A stretch of DNA of 40,288 bases from Firmicutes bacterium HGW-Firmicutes-4 (GCA_002841405.1 PGZR01000091.1:5091-45378), one strand, 5' to 3'; positions 1-8,853 are shown, numbered from the stretch's first letter. Notes: generated by a model from the letters alone, not told the origin. Made by a program: numbers and translations.

Positions 1-653
1 TATTCCATATCTTCCAGATGACAATAGGCCGGGTTATTAATCAGATTACACAGTCTGACAATTTCCTGCTGTTTTAGAATCTCACCGGTGATTGTTCCAC
101 TAGCCAACCGGCTTGCAATATCAGTGATCCGCTTGAGGAAATCCCGTTCAATGCCATCTTCGTATTCTTCCCAGACGATGAAATAAAACTGACGCTGAAC
201 AATTTCACCGGATTCGGCAAAGTGATGCATCTCCAGCATTTCCTTACCCAGAATGTCCTTAACCACCGGCTCGGTGGTTTGCGTCCAGATCCGGGAGTAT
301 TCTTCCACCAGGGGAAAAATATCAACCGGCCTTTCCACCGAAAGAAAGCGCCAGGAGGATTCCGGGGCCATCTGCACACACAGCTGCTTACATAAGGACC
401 GTTTTTCACTCTGTGACAGTAAATCCAGAGAGATGGCATCCACCCGGTAATAGGCACAGATTTTATTATCTTTGGTATAAAGAAAATTTCCTTTGATGTC
501 TTTGACATTAATAAAATCGTGGACGCTGTTATGCTCCGGCTCCTTCTTTTTTCCTTTGAATTGAACCGTCTTGTTTTTCTTATTCCAGATGTTCATTACA
601 ACCAGTGCGATAATGCCCACACAACAAATAATAAGGGGGATGATTTTATCCAT
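1..653 (-). CDS. VirB4/TraC-like conjugation ATPase, N-terminal part (cut by window edge)
   Basis: The frame opens at ATG 653, behind the purine-rich AAAGGAAAGC, and stays open for 217 codons to base 1, so the 3' part with the Walker motifs is outside the window. The N terminus has one hydrophobic segment (residues 4-21, IIPLIICCVGIIALVV), then a basic linker and the sequence DFINVKDIKGNFLYTK, followed by CAYYRVDAISLDLLSQSEK. From memory this resembles the N-terminal domain of Gram-positive VirB4/TrsE-type proteins (a membrane-associated ATPase energising the mating channel). The call rests on this pattern and on VirD4, VirB6-like and relaxase genes in the same direction. It is separated from the ArdC-like gene upstream by three palindromic sites. 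The ATPase domain itself is not visible, so the identity is probable, not proven. Confidence 0.62.
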   Translation of the reverse strand, partial: MDKIIPLIICCVGIIALVVMNIWNKKNKTVQFKGKKKEPEHNSVHDFINVKDIKGNFLYTKDNKICAYYRVDAISLDLLSQSEKRSLCKQLCVQMAPESSWRFLSVERPVDIFPLVEEYSRIWTQTTEPVVKDILGKEMLEMHHFAESGEIVQRQFYFIVWEEYEDGIERDFLKRITDIASRLASGTITGEILKQQEIVRLCNLINNPAYCHLEDME

Positions 654-673
654 TTTGCTTTCCTTTCAATTTT

Positions 674-690
674 TGTTTCCCGGGGAAACA
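674..690. repeat. 17-bp palindromic site (copy 1)
   Basis: TGTTTCCCGGGGAAACA. First of three copies spaced 36 and 35 bp between the ArdC-like gene and the VirB4-like gene, about 20 bp before the VirB4-like start codon. Confidence 0.9.
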
Positions 691-709
691 GGATTCGTTT
701 TGCGATTTT

Positions 710-726
710 TGTTTCCTCGGGAAACA
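710..726. repeat. 17-bp palindromic site (copy 2)
   Basis: TGTTTCCTCGGGAAACA, the middle copy of the triplet ahead of the VirB4-like gene. Confidence 0.92.
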
Positions 727-744
727 GGCTTCCATCTATTTTTT

Positions 745-761
745 TGTTTCCTCGGGAAACA
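745..761. repeat. 17-bp palindromic site (copy 3)
   Basis: TGTTTCCTCGGGAAACA, three bases beyond the stop codon of the ArdC-like gene. Confidence 0.92.
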
Positions 762-764
762 GGA

Positions 765-2438
765 TCACATTTCCGGCTCCCAGACTTCTTCCTGCCGTTC
801 CTCCAGTTCCCGTTTAAGGCTGCTTTCTTCCGGTGTTACCGGTTGATGACTTAAATACTGATCCAACTCCGCCACATGATCCTGAAATGTTTTATTCATG
901 GATTTAAAGGTCGCATCCAGGAGTCTTTCGTTTAATTCTGCAGGTGCTTTGAGGTTATTATGGGCCAACAGCATCAGAGCCACCCCCTGGGCTTCAAGTT
1001 GACCTTCCACCCCGTTATAATTGGGTTTAATCGTGGCCTGGCAATATTCCAATATCCCCGCCGTTAAGCTTTGATTTTCGACCAATTCCTTACCGATTTT
1101 CATCTCTGGATCGTCGTTTTCCGGCCAATCGGTTTGAGTAATGTCATAAATCGACCCCATCACAAACCGGGGGCCTTCTTTGGCATCATTGGGAACAAAG
1201 ATCTGAATCGGATCTTCACCTTCCTTAACCTGTATCCCCTTTTCCAATAAATCCTGAATGTTGGCAACCTGGATGGCATTGGCGTTTTGGGCAAAGATCA
1301 ATTGCTGATTTTTGGTGGTGTATTGCTGAAACCGGGTTGAAAAATGAATGAAATCTGTCAGTTTTTGGGGATCAGCATCGAACCCGTCGTGAAGATCCAG
1401 AAGCATCAGTCCATACTCATCAACGTGATAGATCCGATCCGTTACCGAAGCATTGGCTATCACCGGATCCGCCTTTATTTCTCCATCGTTTTCCTGGGTC
1501 TTGGCTACTTCGCTGGTAATGATGGGATTGGCATCATTGCTGACCGTTCGGGTTTCTGAGGGCGATTGATTGACCGCATGAATGGCCCGCATCAGATCCG
1601 ACATGGTGTTTTCCATGGCAAGCAACAAATCTCTGATTTTATCGATTTCTGGCGAATTGGAGTCCATGGTCAGGGTATTCATTTGAATATTCGCCGCAGT
1701 CTCGCTTGCTGCTTCCCGAACCGGGTTATTTTTCTCGGCCCGATTAATTTCATCAATCTGTTGGTTAGCCACATTTTTGATCTGTTCAAACCGGCTGTTA
1801 ATCCCGTCGAACTGATTGACCATCCAGGTGGCAAAACCAATCCGGGCTCGGTTGGTCATGTTTGAAAAATAGTTTTCGATTCCCCGAGCCACCGCAATGC
1901 GTTTATCATCGACCTGGATCATCTTCTCACCCAGGGAACGAATCACCGTGCGCCGGGGAATCCGACTGTCCTGGGCAGCTTCGGAAAACTGATCCAGACT
2001 TTTATTGGTGCGTTCCACCGCCTGATCCAGCGCATTGATCTCTTTAGCCAGGGCTTTTTCCTCCCGGGTAATGGGGTTGGGATCAATCAGCTGTTCCATA
2101 TTTTTTAAATCAATCACCGGTTCCCGGGTTTGATTAATCACTTCCCGACTGACCAATAGAAACTCCTTAAAGGTACTATCCAGCTTATCAAGGAGATTTG
2201 TATCAATGGGATCGACACGTTCCAAAACCGCCTGATTTTCAGATTTAGCGGGACTGACTTCAGCCTTATTATCATCCAGAGCCGTTTTTCCAGCTGCTTG
2301 CACTACCCCGGCAGCCTGCTTCATCATTTTTGCTTTTTCCGATTCCACGATGGCATAGAGTATCCGGGCCGTTACCTCACCCAGCTGTAAAATCTGATCC
2401 ATACCAACACTCAAACTTGCATTTTGTCCATTCGCCAT
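765..2438 (-). CDS. ArdC-like (N-terminal ssDNA-binding domain) protein with C-terminal W-x-x-E tail
   Basis: 557 residues; ATG 2438 follows AAAGGAGAA. The first ~330 residues are polar and helical with no recognisable family. Residues ~340-500 contain FSTRFQQYTTKNQQLIFAQN, then VANIQDLLEKGIQVKEGEDP, IFVPN and a VMGSIYDITQT segment. This order matches the N-terminal DUF1738/ArdC domain (ssDNA-binding part of plasmid antirestriction proteins, also in LtrC). The HExxH metallopeptidase half typical of ArdC is not present. The C terminus is EEVWEPEM, one of five related tails in this window. ArdC of plasmid pSa is reported to enter recipients with the transferred strand, so a protective role in the recipient is a reasonable inference. 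It lies 3 bp after the 87-aa gene. Domain assignment is fairly secure; function is inferred. Confidence 0.65.
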   Translation of the reverse strand: MANGQNASLSVGMDQILQLGEVTARILYAIVESEKAKMMKQAAGVVQAAGKTALDDNKAEVSPAKSENQAVLERVDPIDTNLLDKLDSTFKEFLLVSREVINQTREPVIDLKNMEQLIDPNPITREEKALAKEINALDQAVERTNKSLDQFSEAAQDSRIPRRTVIRSLGEKMIQVDDKRIAVARGIENYFSNMTNRARIGFATWMVNQFDGINSRFEQIKNVANQQIDEINRAEKNNPVREAASETAANIQMNTLTMDSNSPEIDKIRDLLLAMENTMSDLMRAIHAVNQSPSETRTVSNDANPIITSEVAKTQENDGEIKADPVIANASVTDRIYHVDEYGLMLLDLHDGFDADPQKLTDFIHFSTRFQQYTTKNQQLIFAQNANAIQVANIQDLLEKGIQVKEGEDPIQIFVPNDAKEGPRFVMGSIYDITQTDWPENDDPEMKIGKELVENQSLTAGILEYCQATIKPNYNGVEGQLEAQGVALMLLAHNNLKAPAELNERLLDATFKSMNKTFQDHVAELDQYLSHQPVTPEESSLKRELEERQEEVWEPEM

Positions 2439-2441
2439 TTT

Positions 2442-2705
2442 TTATTCTCCTTTAAAATTATTCATAAAAAAAAGCGCATCCTTTTCATTTGAAAATAAAT
2501 GCGCTTCCACGTCCATCAGATCCCGAGTCGTTCGAATAACTCGATCATCTTTCTTTTCTTTTTCAATCACTACATAGGGTACACTCTGATTATCACGATC
2601 CAGATAGAATAACCACCGCTCTTTATCCCACACTTCCATTTTTAATGAGTCATTCACAAAAGGTAATGCGATAAAGCGATGATATTCTTCGTTAATGCGC
2701 CCCAT
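2442..2705 (-). CDS. Small protein of unknown function (87 aa)
   Basis: 87 residues beginning MGRINEEYHRFIALPF. No family recognised. It is acidic/basic mixed, soluble, with no membrane segment or metal motif. It overlaps the end of the upstream 102-aa gene by 14 bases and ends 3 bases before the ArdC-like start, so the three genes look translationally coupled. Its position next to an ArdC-like gene suggests a plasmid accessory role, but nothing in the sequence says which. Confidence 0.65.
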   Translation of the reverse strand: MGRINEEYHRFIALPFVNDSLKMEVWDKERWLFYLDRDNQSVPYVVIEKEKKDDRVIRTTRDLMDVEAHLFSNEKDALFFMNNFKGE

Positions 2706-3000
2706 GGTGCAGCACCCTGATTGAATTTCTTAATTTCTTCCTGCTCATATCCTGGTATTCTTTTATCGAAATGACCTCCAGCTGATTATAAAAGAAACAC
2801 TTTTTAGAATGCTGCAATTGTACTAAGACAAAGAAATCATAACAACCCAGGACAATTCCCGGCTTTGACACTTTTTTGTGTTTATCGAATTTATCACCAT
2901 CGAGTCCCGTTCCCGTTGTTTTCACTGTTTGCCCTACTTTAAAAACCTGGTTTCTATGACATATCCCCTTACTTCCGTCGTTTGCTGTTCTTATCTTCAT
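2692..3000 (-). CDS. Small basic protein of unknown function (102 aa)
   Basis: ATG 3000 is preferred because GGAGGG lies about 6 bases upstream; a GTG at 3006 in the same frame sits directly on the ribosome binding site. The product is basic (many K and R) and has a central stretch KPGIVLGCYDFFVLVQLQ followed by NQLEVISI. This could be a small beta-barrel (KOW/SH3-like) domain, but I cannot name a family. It overlaps the 87-aa gene by 14 bases and probably forms one operon with it and the ArdC-like gene. Confidence 0.6.
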   Translation of the reverse strand: MKIRTANDGSKGICHRNQVFKVGQTVKTTGTGLDGDKFDKHKKVSKPGIVLGCYDFFVLVQLQHSKKCFFYNQLEVISIKEYQDMSRKKLRNSIRVLHHGAH

Positions 3001-3042
3001 CCTCACCCTCCATATATTATTTTTTAATCACATTCCCTTTTT

Positions 3043-3243
3043 TTAAATATACCGAAATGACTGCGGTGGTACAAAATGGTTCCATACCCTAAATGGATTA
3101 ATCGGGGTATGATACGCCATCACATCCTCCATTTCAATGGCATAAGCTTTGTCATGACCCTTAAAATAGGCATCGAAATCCTTCTTATTAATCCCTGCAT
3201 AAGCTTCTGTTTTCAACCAGATATTTTCCGGTGTATCAACCAT
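3043..3243 (-). pseudogene. ASCH/PUA-like domain protein, C-terminal piece (frameshifted)
   Basis: 66 codons reading MVDTPENIWLKTEAYAGINK, then DFDAYFKGHDKAYAIEM and ending PPQSFRYI. The PPQSFRY ending and the YFKG...AYAI core are typical of the second half of small ASCH-domain proteins. It overlaps the N-terminal piece by 8 bases in another frame and has a stop two codons upstream of its ATG, so it cannot begin earlier. Together the pieces make about 130 residues, the expected size of one intact domain. Confidence 0.6.
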
Positions 3244-3430
3244 AATTCGTTATTCGTTTAATGGTAAACTCCCCAGTAATGAGTCCCACCGGCCTGGTCA
3301 CGTACATGACAATGGTATTGACCGGTTTTCTAAAAATCCGTTTTCGATATTCATAGTGCTTATTTCCGTCCATAATCTCATTTGCATACTCCGGTTTGAT
3401 GGACAGGAGTACATTTTCTTTGCTTCTCAC
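3236..3430 (-). pseudogene. ASCH/PUA-like domain protein, N-terminal piece (frameshifted)
   Basis: 64 codons from a GTG at 3430: VLLSIKPEYANEIMDGNKHYEYRKR is split here as LLSIKPEYANEIMDGNK then HYEYRKRIFRKPV, with VTRPVGLITGEFTIKRI after it. This is the characteristic start of ASCH-superfamily proteins (RNA/nucleotide-binding PUA-like fold). It ends ...RITNYG-stop where homologues would continue into the piece at 3043-3243. Removing one G from the TATGGTTG at the overlap would restore a continuous frame. I read this as one gene broken by a 1-bp change or by a consensus error; two separately translated halves cannot be excluded. Confidence 0.6.
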
Positions 3431-3439
3431 CGGCCCCCC

Positions 3440-4417
3440 CTATCTTTTGTTATTAACCTGCCAATCGTCATAAACGGTTCCGTTGATATTGACGCTGTTG
3501 GTGGTCGCTGTCCCCAGCATCCCCCCCGGCGTCCAGGCATCGAATATCTCTGAATAAACCGTGTATTCCGTATTATCCGGAAACCAGAGTGGGGTAAAAT
3601 GCACCCGGGCATTGCTGGCCGAGAACGGATTTGTTTTTAATTCCAGCATCGAGTTTGACAGATTGCTGTTATTTGTAATCCCCATGCAGTCGGACAGGCG
3701 ATTAAACTGATTAAAGCTGCCGTTTGTCGTGACCCCGGTTTTAAAATTAAACTCCGGGAAAACCGTACTGGCATTCTGTGCTCCGGCTAACCATTTGTCC
3801 GCTTCGGCATCACCGGTGCTGGCAACGGTTGTGCTTAAATTCAGGGCATAACCATAACCGGATTTAAAACTGGCCCCGCTATTGGCTTCCTGGGTTCCGT
3901 TTTTAATCTCTGGCGTCACTGTCAGGATCGCCCGATAGGTATCTTCATGGAAATTTGACCCGTCATAACTATGACGCTTCCATTCATTGGCATCGGATCG
4001 GATCACAAGATAGGTGGAATCCACCAGTCCGGTCACTCCGCCGTTATCCACTCCATAAATTTCAATGTAATACATGCCCTTGTCATAATGCTTAACCTTG
4101 GCCACATCCTCAATACTATGATCCCGTTCCATGTCGATCGTATAGGTATAAGAACCATCGCCATTTTGTACCATTGCTTCTGTCTTCACATCATCCTGGC
4201 TCCCGGCTGCACTCCAGACCTTACAGGTCAGACTGGCAATGCCGTTGGCAGCATTCAGGTGGCCAACCGTGATGGTAAAGGTCTTTTCCGAGTCCTGGAT
4301 CGCCGTGATCTGATTGGTTGTAATGGTATCGTGGGCAAAAACCGGGGTTGGCAATATAAACCATCCCAATAAATAAAGCAAGGCAAAAACCCTGCTTAAC
4401 CGCTTCGTTCTATTCAT
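3440..4417 (-). CDS. Secreted protein with GBS-Bsp-like repeat
   Basis: ATG 4417 (MNRTKRLSR) is chosen over an upstream in-frame start because AAGGAGG lies just before it. Residues 1-28 form a classical signal peptide ending PVFA-HD. Residues ~33-140 hold one GBS-Bsp-like domain: ITVGHLNAANGIASLTCKVW, then QDDVKTEAM, DGSYTYTIDM and YYIEIYGVDNGG. The C-terminal ~180 residues are Asn/Thr/Ser-rich without a family I know. There is no LPXTG or membrane anchor, so the product should be released or held non-covalently at the wall. It follows the dockerin/InlB-B gene by 29 bases and looks co-transcribed with it. A role in surface adhesion is inferred from family and context. Confidence 0.75.
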   Translation of the reverse strand: MNRTKRLSRVFALLYLLGWFILPTPVFAHDTITTNQITAIQDSEKTFTITVGHLNAANGIASLTCKVWSAAGSQDDVKTEAMVQNGDGSYTYTIDMERDHSIEDVAKVKHYDKGMYYIEIYGVDNGGVTGLVDSTYLVIRSDANEWKRHSYDGSNFHEDTYRAILTVTPEIKNGTQEANSGASFKSGYGYALNLSTTVASTGDAEADKWLAGAQNASTVFPEFNFKTGVTTNGSFNQFNRLSDCMGITNNSNLSNSMLELKTNPFSASNARVHFTPLWFPDNTEYTVYSEIFDAWTPGGMLGTATTNSVNINGTVYDDWQVNNKR

Positions 4418-4446
4418 TTTTTCCTCCTTGGTGATTGAAAAAGAAA

Positions 4447-6573
4447 TCAATCCGCTTTCCATTTGGCATACAACTTCGTATCTTCATATACCGGATAGGC
4501 ATCAAATCGCCAGGGATTGGTACAGCCGAAATCCTTGTACCAACCCACAAAGGTGAAACCGTCCCGACTGGGCGGATCGGGGGGTGTTATCAGGGTTTTA
4601 TAGTTGGTGCCAATCGGATCCACCGCACTGCCCCCCATCGCATCAAAACTGATCTGATACTGATTGATAGACCATTTGGCGTAAAGCGTCACTGGCCCGG
4701 TAACCCGGTCACCGGCGAGATTCCATGCCTGCGTACACCCGCTGTCCTTAAACCAACCAGAAAATGAATAGCCGGTGAGTACCGGTGGGGTAATTGCCGG
4801 CAAGGTACTGTCATAATTTACCCCAATTGCCGGGGTCTCATTTCCGCCTTTGGTGTTAAAGGTGACTTTATAAACCACCGGGATCCATTTTGCTTTGAGT
4901 GTTGTATCACCCTGAACCTTGTCAGTGGTGAAATTCCAGGGGCTTGTGTAGCCTGCATCCCTAAACCATCCTCCAAACACGTAATTGCTTCTGGCCGGCT
5001 GAGTCGGCGGGTTGATCGTCGAGTCGTATTTCGTCGTAATCGAAGCGCATGCACTGCCTCCCTCGGAGTCAAAGCTGATCTGATAATCGTTGATCGTCCA
5101 CTTGGCAAACAAGGTGGTTGTTCCCCGGATCTTGTCATTATTGAAATCAAAGGCATTGATATATCTGGCTTCCTTGTACCATCCGGAAAAGGTATAGCCG
5201 TAACGGACCGGATCCGCCGGCCTGGTGATCAAGGTATCATACTCGGTGGTAATCGGTGCGATCTGACTCCCACTTTGCGGATCGAAGGTGACCCGATACT
5301 TGTTTTTAATCACCGGTTTTTCGCCGATATAACAAAAGGCCGAAGCTGATGCACTCTCTCCGCTGTTGGTGCTATCCCAGGAGGTTGAAAAAATCCGGTT
5401 GCTGCCGGCAACGGAATAGCTGTTGTCGGTCATCGCTCTCCCCGGGGTATTAAAGACGACATACTCGGTATCGGCGTTGGCTGTGGCGGTCACGGTGATG
5501 GTATACCAGTAATAGGTATGGGTGGTAGTGGTCACTTTTCCATCGGCATCGGTACTGGAGGTTGTCCAGGAATAGGAGTGGGTTTGGACACTGTTGGATG
5601 TACTCAATACCTGGGGATCGACGATCCGCTCGGTAAAGTCAACCGACACCGCACTATCCAGATAGGTACCTCCTGACTGTTGTCCCTGACCGGTAATCTT
5701 AATAGTTTCATTGCCGGCAGTCCCCGGGTTATAGGTTTTACTCCAGGTTTTTTCAGCTTTGACATAATCAATGGATTCCGGAGTATTGACCACAAAGGTG
5801 GCACTGTTGGTTTTAAAAACCACCTGATCGGTTTCAAGGGGTGTAACCGCATAGACCTTAACCGCTGTATTGATCAGGTATTTATTCTGATTGGGCCATG
5901 TGCCGGCACGAATGATCTCCGGATTTTTAAATTCCTCGGCCTTGACCGATAATTCTTTTTCTTCCCCGGTGCGTAATCCGGTTGATGTAATTGACTGGGG
6001 TTTAAAGGTCATATGATCCGTTCCCCGGATCGTCGGGGTGTAGCTAAATGACCAAATATATCGAGTCGGATCATTCGGATCATTTTTACGATTGATCCGG
6101 GTACCGTGGAAGTAACAGTCCGCCAGCTGGCAGTTTCCATCCAGATGGTTTTGCAGCATTTCCAGATCTTTATTATCGATGACCCCATCATCATTCACAT
6201 CAGCTGCTCCGCAATGGGGACACCGCTCTCTGGCGGTGTAGTCTTTACAACCACCATCGACATGGGCTTTTAAGATATCGTAATCTTCACTGTTGACCTG
6301 AAGATCCCCATTCATATCCATCACCTGGTTATTTCCTTTTAGCTGCTCATCACTGTATTCAGTTTGCGGGGTTAGTAGAAACTCACCCGTTCCGGAGTTG
6401 ATCAGAATCTGATCAACATCTTTATTGGAGGTGATTGTAATTGTGATATTGTCCTCTGATGTTCCAGATGCACCGATAAAAGCCTTGGCACCTTCAGCTT
6501 GGACACTGGGAGAAATAATCGACAGACCCAATAAAAGCACTAATGCTATAAGGATGGTTCGCTTTTTAATCAT
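4447..6573 (-). CDS. Secreted dockerin-like / InlB B-repeat surface protein
   Basis: ATG 6573 follows GGAAGGAGA; 708 residues. A signal peptide (MIKKRTILIALVLLLGLSII...VQA-EG) leads to a region with two dockerin/EF-hand-like loops, DMNGDLQVNSEDYDILKAHV and DVNDDGVIDNKDLEMLQNHL, separated by a CPHC pair. A Ser/Thr-rich middle with YSW and YYWYTITV segments follows. The last ~280 residues are four InlB B-repeats (Listeria-Bacteroides repeat), each with a GYTFSGWYK-like core and ending TTLFAKW or similar. No sortase signal is seen. The dockerin-like pair could bind calcium or a cohesin-like partner; the repeats suggest adhesion. It is preceded by a terminator hairpin that runs right up to its ribosome binding site. 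Confidence 0.78.
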   Translation of the reverse strand: MIKKRTILIALVLLLGLSIISPSVQAEGAKAFIGASGTSEDNITITITSNKDVDQILINSGTGEFLLTPQTEYSDEQLKGNNQVMDMNGDLQVNSEDYDILKAHVDGGCKDYTARERCPHCGAADVNDDGVIDNKDLEMLQNHLDGNCQLADCYFHGTRINRKNDPNDPTRYIWSFSYTPTIRGTDHMTFKPQSITSTGLRTGEEKELSVKAEEFKNPEIIRAGTWPNQNKYLINTAVKVYAVTPLETDQVVFKTNSATFVVNTPESIDYVKAEKTWSKTYNPGTAGNETIKITGQGQQSGGTYLDSAVSVDFTERIVDPQVLSTSNSVQTHSYSWTTSSTDADGKVTTTTHTYYWYTITVTATANADTEYVVFNTPGRAMTDNSYSVAGSNRIFSTSWDSTNSGESASASAFCYIGEKPVIKNKYRVTFDPQSGSQIAPITTEYDTLITRPADPVRYGYTFSGWYKEARYINAFDFNNDKIRGTTTLFAKWTINDYQISFDSEGGSACASITTKYDSTINPPTQPARSNYVFGGWFRDAGYTSPWNFTTDKVQGDTTLKAKWIPVVYKVTFNTKGGNETPAIGVNYDSTLPAITPPVLTGYSFSGWFKDSGCTQAWNLAGDRVTGPVTLYAKWSINQYQISFDAMGGSAVDPIGTNYKTLITPPDPPSRDGFTFVGWYKDFGCTNPWRFDAYPVYEDTKLYAKWKAD

Positions 6574-6587
6574 AAATGTCTCCTTCC

Positions 6588-6632
6588 TAAAAAAGAAGTG
6601 ATCAAGTATTAACTTTATCTCGATCACTTCTT
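6588..6632 (-). terminator. Intrinsic terminator abutting the next ribosome binding site
   Basis: On the minus strand AAGAAGTGATC pairs with GATCACTTCTT around an 18-base loop, followed by a T run. The T run touches the AAGGAGA of the gene starting at 6573, leaving no room for a separate promoter. Confidence 0.75.
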
Positions 6633-6640
6633 ATGGTTTA

Positions 6641-6781
6641 TTATTTTGTCGTTCCTGCTGCATCATATGCACCATACTCTGAATTATAATAAGGTGATCT
6701 CAACCGCCAATAAGCACTACTTGACTTCAATTTCTTGATTCGTGAAGCATTATCTGTGAATATTGGATATTGATAACCCTC
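6641..6781 (-). pseudogene. Remnant of the C-terminus of a DUF6273-type protein
   Basis: The minus strand is open for 46 codons, between a TAA at 6782-6784 and a TAA at 6641-6643, without a start codon. It reads GYQYPIFTDNASRIKKLKSS followed by SAYWRLRSPYYNSEY and a short tail. The FTDN...RIK...YWxLRSPY pattern is the typical end of DUF6273 domains (clostridial secreted proteins). Since it begins directly behind the ChW-protein gene with no ribosome binding site, it is best read as the 3' scar of a lost gene. Confidence 0.6.
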
Positions 6782-6798
6782 TTAGTCTTTTACACTTT

Positions 6799-8853
6799 TT
6801 AGTATTCTTCCTTTACGGTAATGTTTTTTAATTCACTTGTGTAACTTCCATAAGTTACTTTTATGAAATATCCAAAGTTTTCATCAAATCCAACTAATAC
6901 ATTTGAACCATTATAAGTATCGATACCATTTATGTTTTCTTGTATTAATTGATCAATCCGTTGCTGTAAATAAGATATTCTCGTTTCCATGCTTGTTTTA
7001 TACTCTATTGGAATAAAATAGTGATTAATTTGAAGAAATAAAACATCATTAGCGACTTTTTCTTTATCGGATAGCCCTTTTAAACCTTTTTGCTTTGCAT
7101 TATTATAGTTATTTATCGCTGTTTGAGTAGCTGTTGTTGTTTCCATAACTGTATCTTCACTCACATTTCCGTCTGCTAAAACATTTTTTGCTGTTTGTTC
7201 TGCTTCTTCCATGGCTGTCTTTGCTTCTTGAGTGGTCCATCTATCATTTATTGATATATCTGATCCATCTTTTGATACTGGCACATACATAATTTGATTT
7301 AACATTGATTTAAGTACGTACTTAAAGTCAAATCTCGCAATTTCAAAATCAACGGATTTTTTAGCATACCCTTCTTTGTTAAAGTTTAAGTTATACCGCC
7401 CTGGTTCAAAACTGTTTATCCACTTTGTGTATCTTATCATATACGTATTAGCATCCACTTTTACAAGCACAAGATCATTAACGGTGTCTTTGTTAAAGAT
7501 ATTATCCTTCTTTAATTCAAAATCATTTATTGTTAAAGACGGAATACTAACTTGATCTCTCCCATTCACTAAGTCATATATAGTAAAAACTATACTAGCT
7601 TCTGCGGTGCTAGTTAATTTTATTATTGTTTCTTTTGTTTCCGGTGCAGAAGAACCATAGTCAGGATCAATTTGTGGTTCTTTAATATTCGGATCTACAC
7701 TCATATTTTGAGGTTCTTTTACAAGGATGATATCATCCGCTTTAATTTCAGCATTGATAATGCTTCCCTCACCTGTAATTACAGCATTGGCATTTAAAAC
7801 TGCTTGATTGATTTCAGCATTATGACTTAAATACATTTTACAATCACTAGCATTTTTATTAACTAGAATAGTTTCCACCGTTGTATTATCTTTAATGTTT
7901 ACTGTGGCTTTCGCTGCTTCGACCGTAATAAGTTTAAATGCACCTTCAAACGCAAAGGATTTATCGTTGGCATCTTCAGAAATTAGTATTTCCAAATCAT
8001 TAACAGCATTAGCTTCAATACCAATATTGTTTGCTGTTTTTTCAATCGTGAATTTATTATAACTACCACCGTTTAGATGAATACTATCGTGGCCACCACC
8101 ACGTATATGCGTTTCGCCTGAAACTGTAACATTATCAAGTGTAACATCCCCTTCGCCAACGGCTTTATCAATTATCAAATCGCCATCTATATTAACATTT
8201 TTTAAAATAACATCTTTTGATTTAACAATCGCATCGCCTTGAATTTTTTCATGTCCTGTTTTATGATCATAGACTCCCGGTTGATTAAATACTACACCGT
8301 CATCATTTTTCTTAACAATTTTTATTTGAATTTCTTCTAATCTGAGGGATGAACCGGTTGTTCCAAGTTCATCTCCATTTTTAACCCATCCCCATTGATT
8401 GGCATTTACAACTGGTATATTTCCTTTATCTTGAACATGCCCCCGATAATAAACATCATAATCTGGTAAATTGACGAGATCAATTTTAATTGATTCGATC
8501 CTTTGCCCAAGTCCTTCCGTTCCAGCAAATTCATTTGTTGGAACTGGTGTCATCCATCCTTCATTTTGTACGTGGACTTGATAAGTAATTCCCGCATTTT
8601 TAGGAATATCGCCTGTTAAATTAATCCAAAGACCTTCTATCCGCAATCCTTCTCCACGTGTTCCTAATGCTTCTGGTCCCGGGATGTAGCTTCCTTGTGG
8701 TTTTGGAAAGTCCCCTTTATTTTGAACATGACCTCGATATTCAACTCCTAATTGTTCAGCATAGTCATTTGTTTTAAAAGCAGTTGTTGACAAGACAATT
8801 AGAATTAATACGCCCACTGCCATTATTAATCTGTTACGTTTTACATTTTTCAT
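6799..8853 (-). CDS. Secreted ChW-repeat / beta-helix surface protein
   Basis: ATG 8853 follows TAGGAGGATTT, better than the in-frame start 21 bases upstream. 684 residues. The signal segment NRLIMAVGVLILIVLSTTAF is followed by three ChW (clostridial hydrophobic) repeats: VEYRGHVQNKGDFPK..., ITYQVHVQNEGW... and VYYRGHVQDKGN..., each ending in LGTRGEGLRIEGL-like motifs. Residues ~200-380 form short alternating beta strands (KSKDVILKNVNIDGDLIIDK and similar), like pectin-lyase-type beta-helix segments. A strand-rich NEAT/DUF1533-like part and a helical FIVAR-like segment near TTQEAKTAMEEAEQTAKN finish it. The gene is clearly more AT-rich than its neighbours, suggesting separate acquisition. Cell-surface binding is inferred from ChW repeats. 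Confidence 0.75.
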   Translation of the reverse strand: MKNVKRNRLIMAVGVLILIVLSTTAFKTNDYAEQLGVEYRGHVQNKGDFPKPQGSYIPGPEALGTRGEGLRIEGLWINLTGDIPKNAGITYQVHVQNEGWMTPVPTNEFAGTEGLGQRIESIKIDLVNLPDYDVYYRGHVQDKGNIPVVNANQWGWVKNGDELGTTGSSLRLEEIQIKIVKKNDDGVVFNQPGVYDHKTGHEKIQGDAIVKSKDVILKNVNIDGDLIIDKAVGEGDVTLDNVTVSGETHIRGGGHDSIHLNGGSYNKFTIEKTANNIGIEANAVNDLEILISEDANDKSFAFEGAFKLITVEAAKATVNIKDNTTVETILVNKNASDCKMYLSHNAEINQAVLNANAVITGEGSIINAEIKADDIILVKEPQNMSVDPNIKEPQIDPDYGSSAPETKETIIKLTSTAEASIVFTIYDLVNGRDQVSIPSLTINDFELKKDNIFNKDTVNDLVLVKVDANTYMIRYTKWINSFEPGRYNLNFNKEGYAKKSVDFEIARFDFKYVLKSMLNQIMYVPVSKDGSDISINDRWTTQEAKTAMEEAEQTAKNVLADGNVSEDTVMETTTATQTAINNYNNAKQKGLKGLSDKEKVANDVLFLQINHYFIPIEYKTSMETRISYLQQRIDQLIQENINGIDTYNGSNVLVGFDENFGYFIKVTYGSYTSELKNITVKEEY

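Noticed and set aside
253-854. Plus-strand reading frames over the VirB4-like gene start
   Set aside because: They lie opposite a well-supported minus-strand gene and palindromes, and lack ribosome binding sites.
3971-4767. Plus-strand reading frames opposite the GBS-Bsp and InlB-B genes
   Set aside because: Shadow frames of secreted proteins with signal peptides on the minus strand; no start signals.
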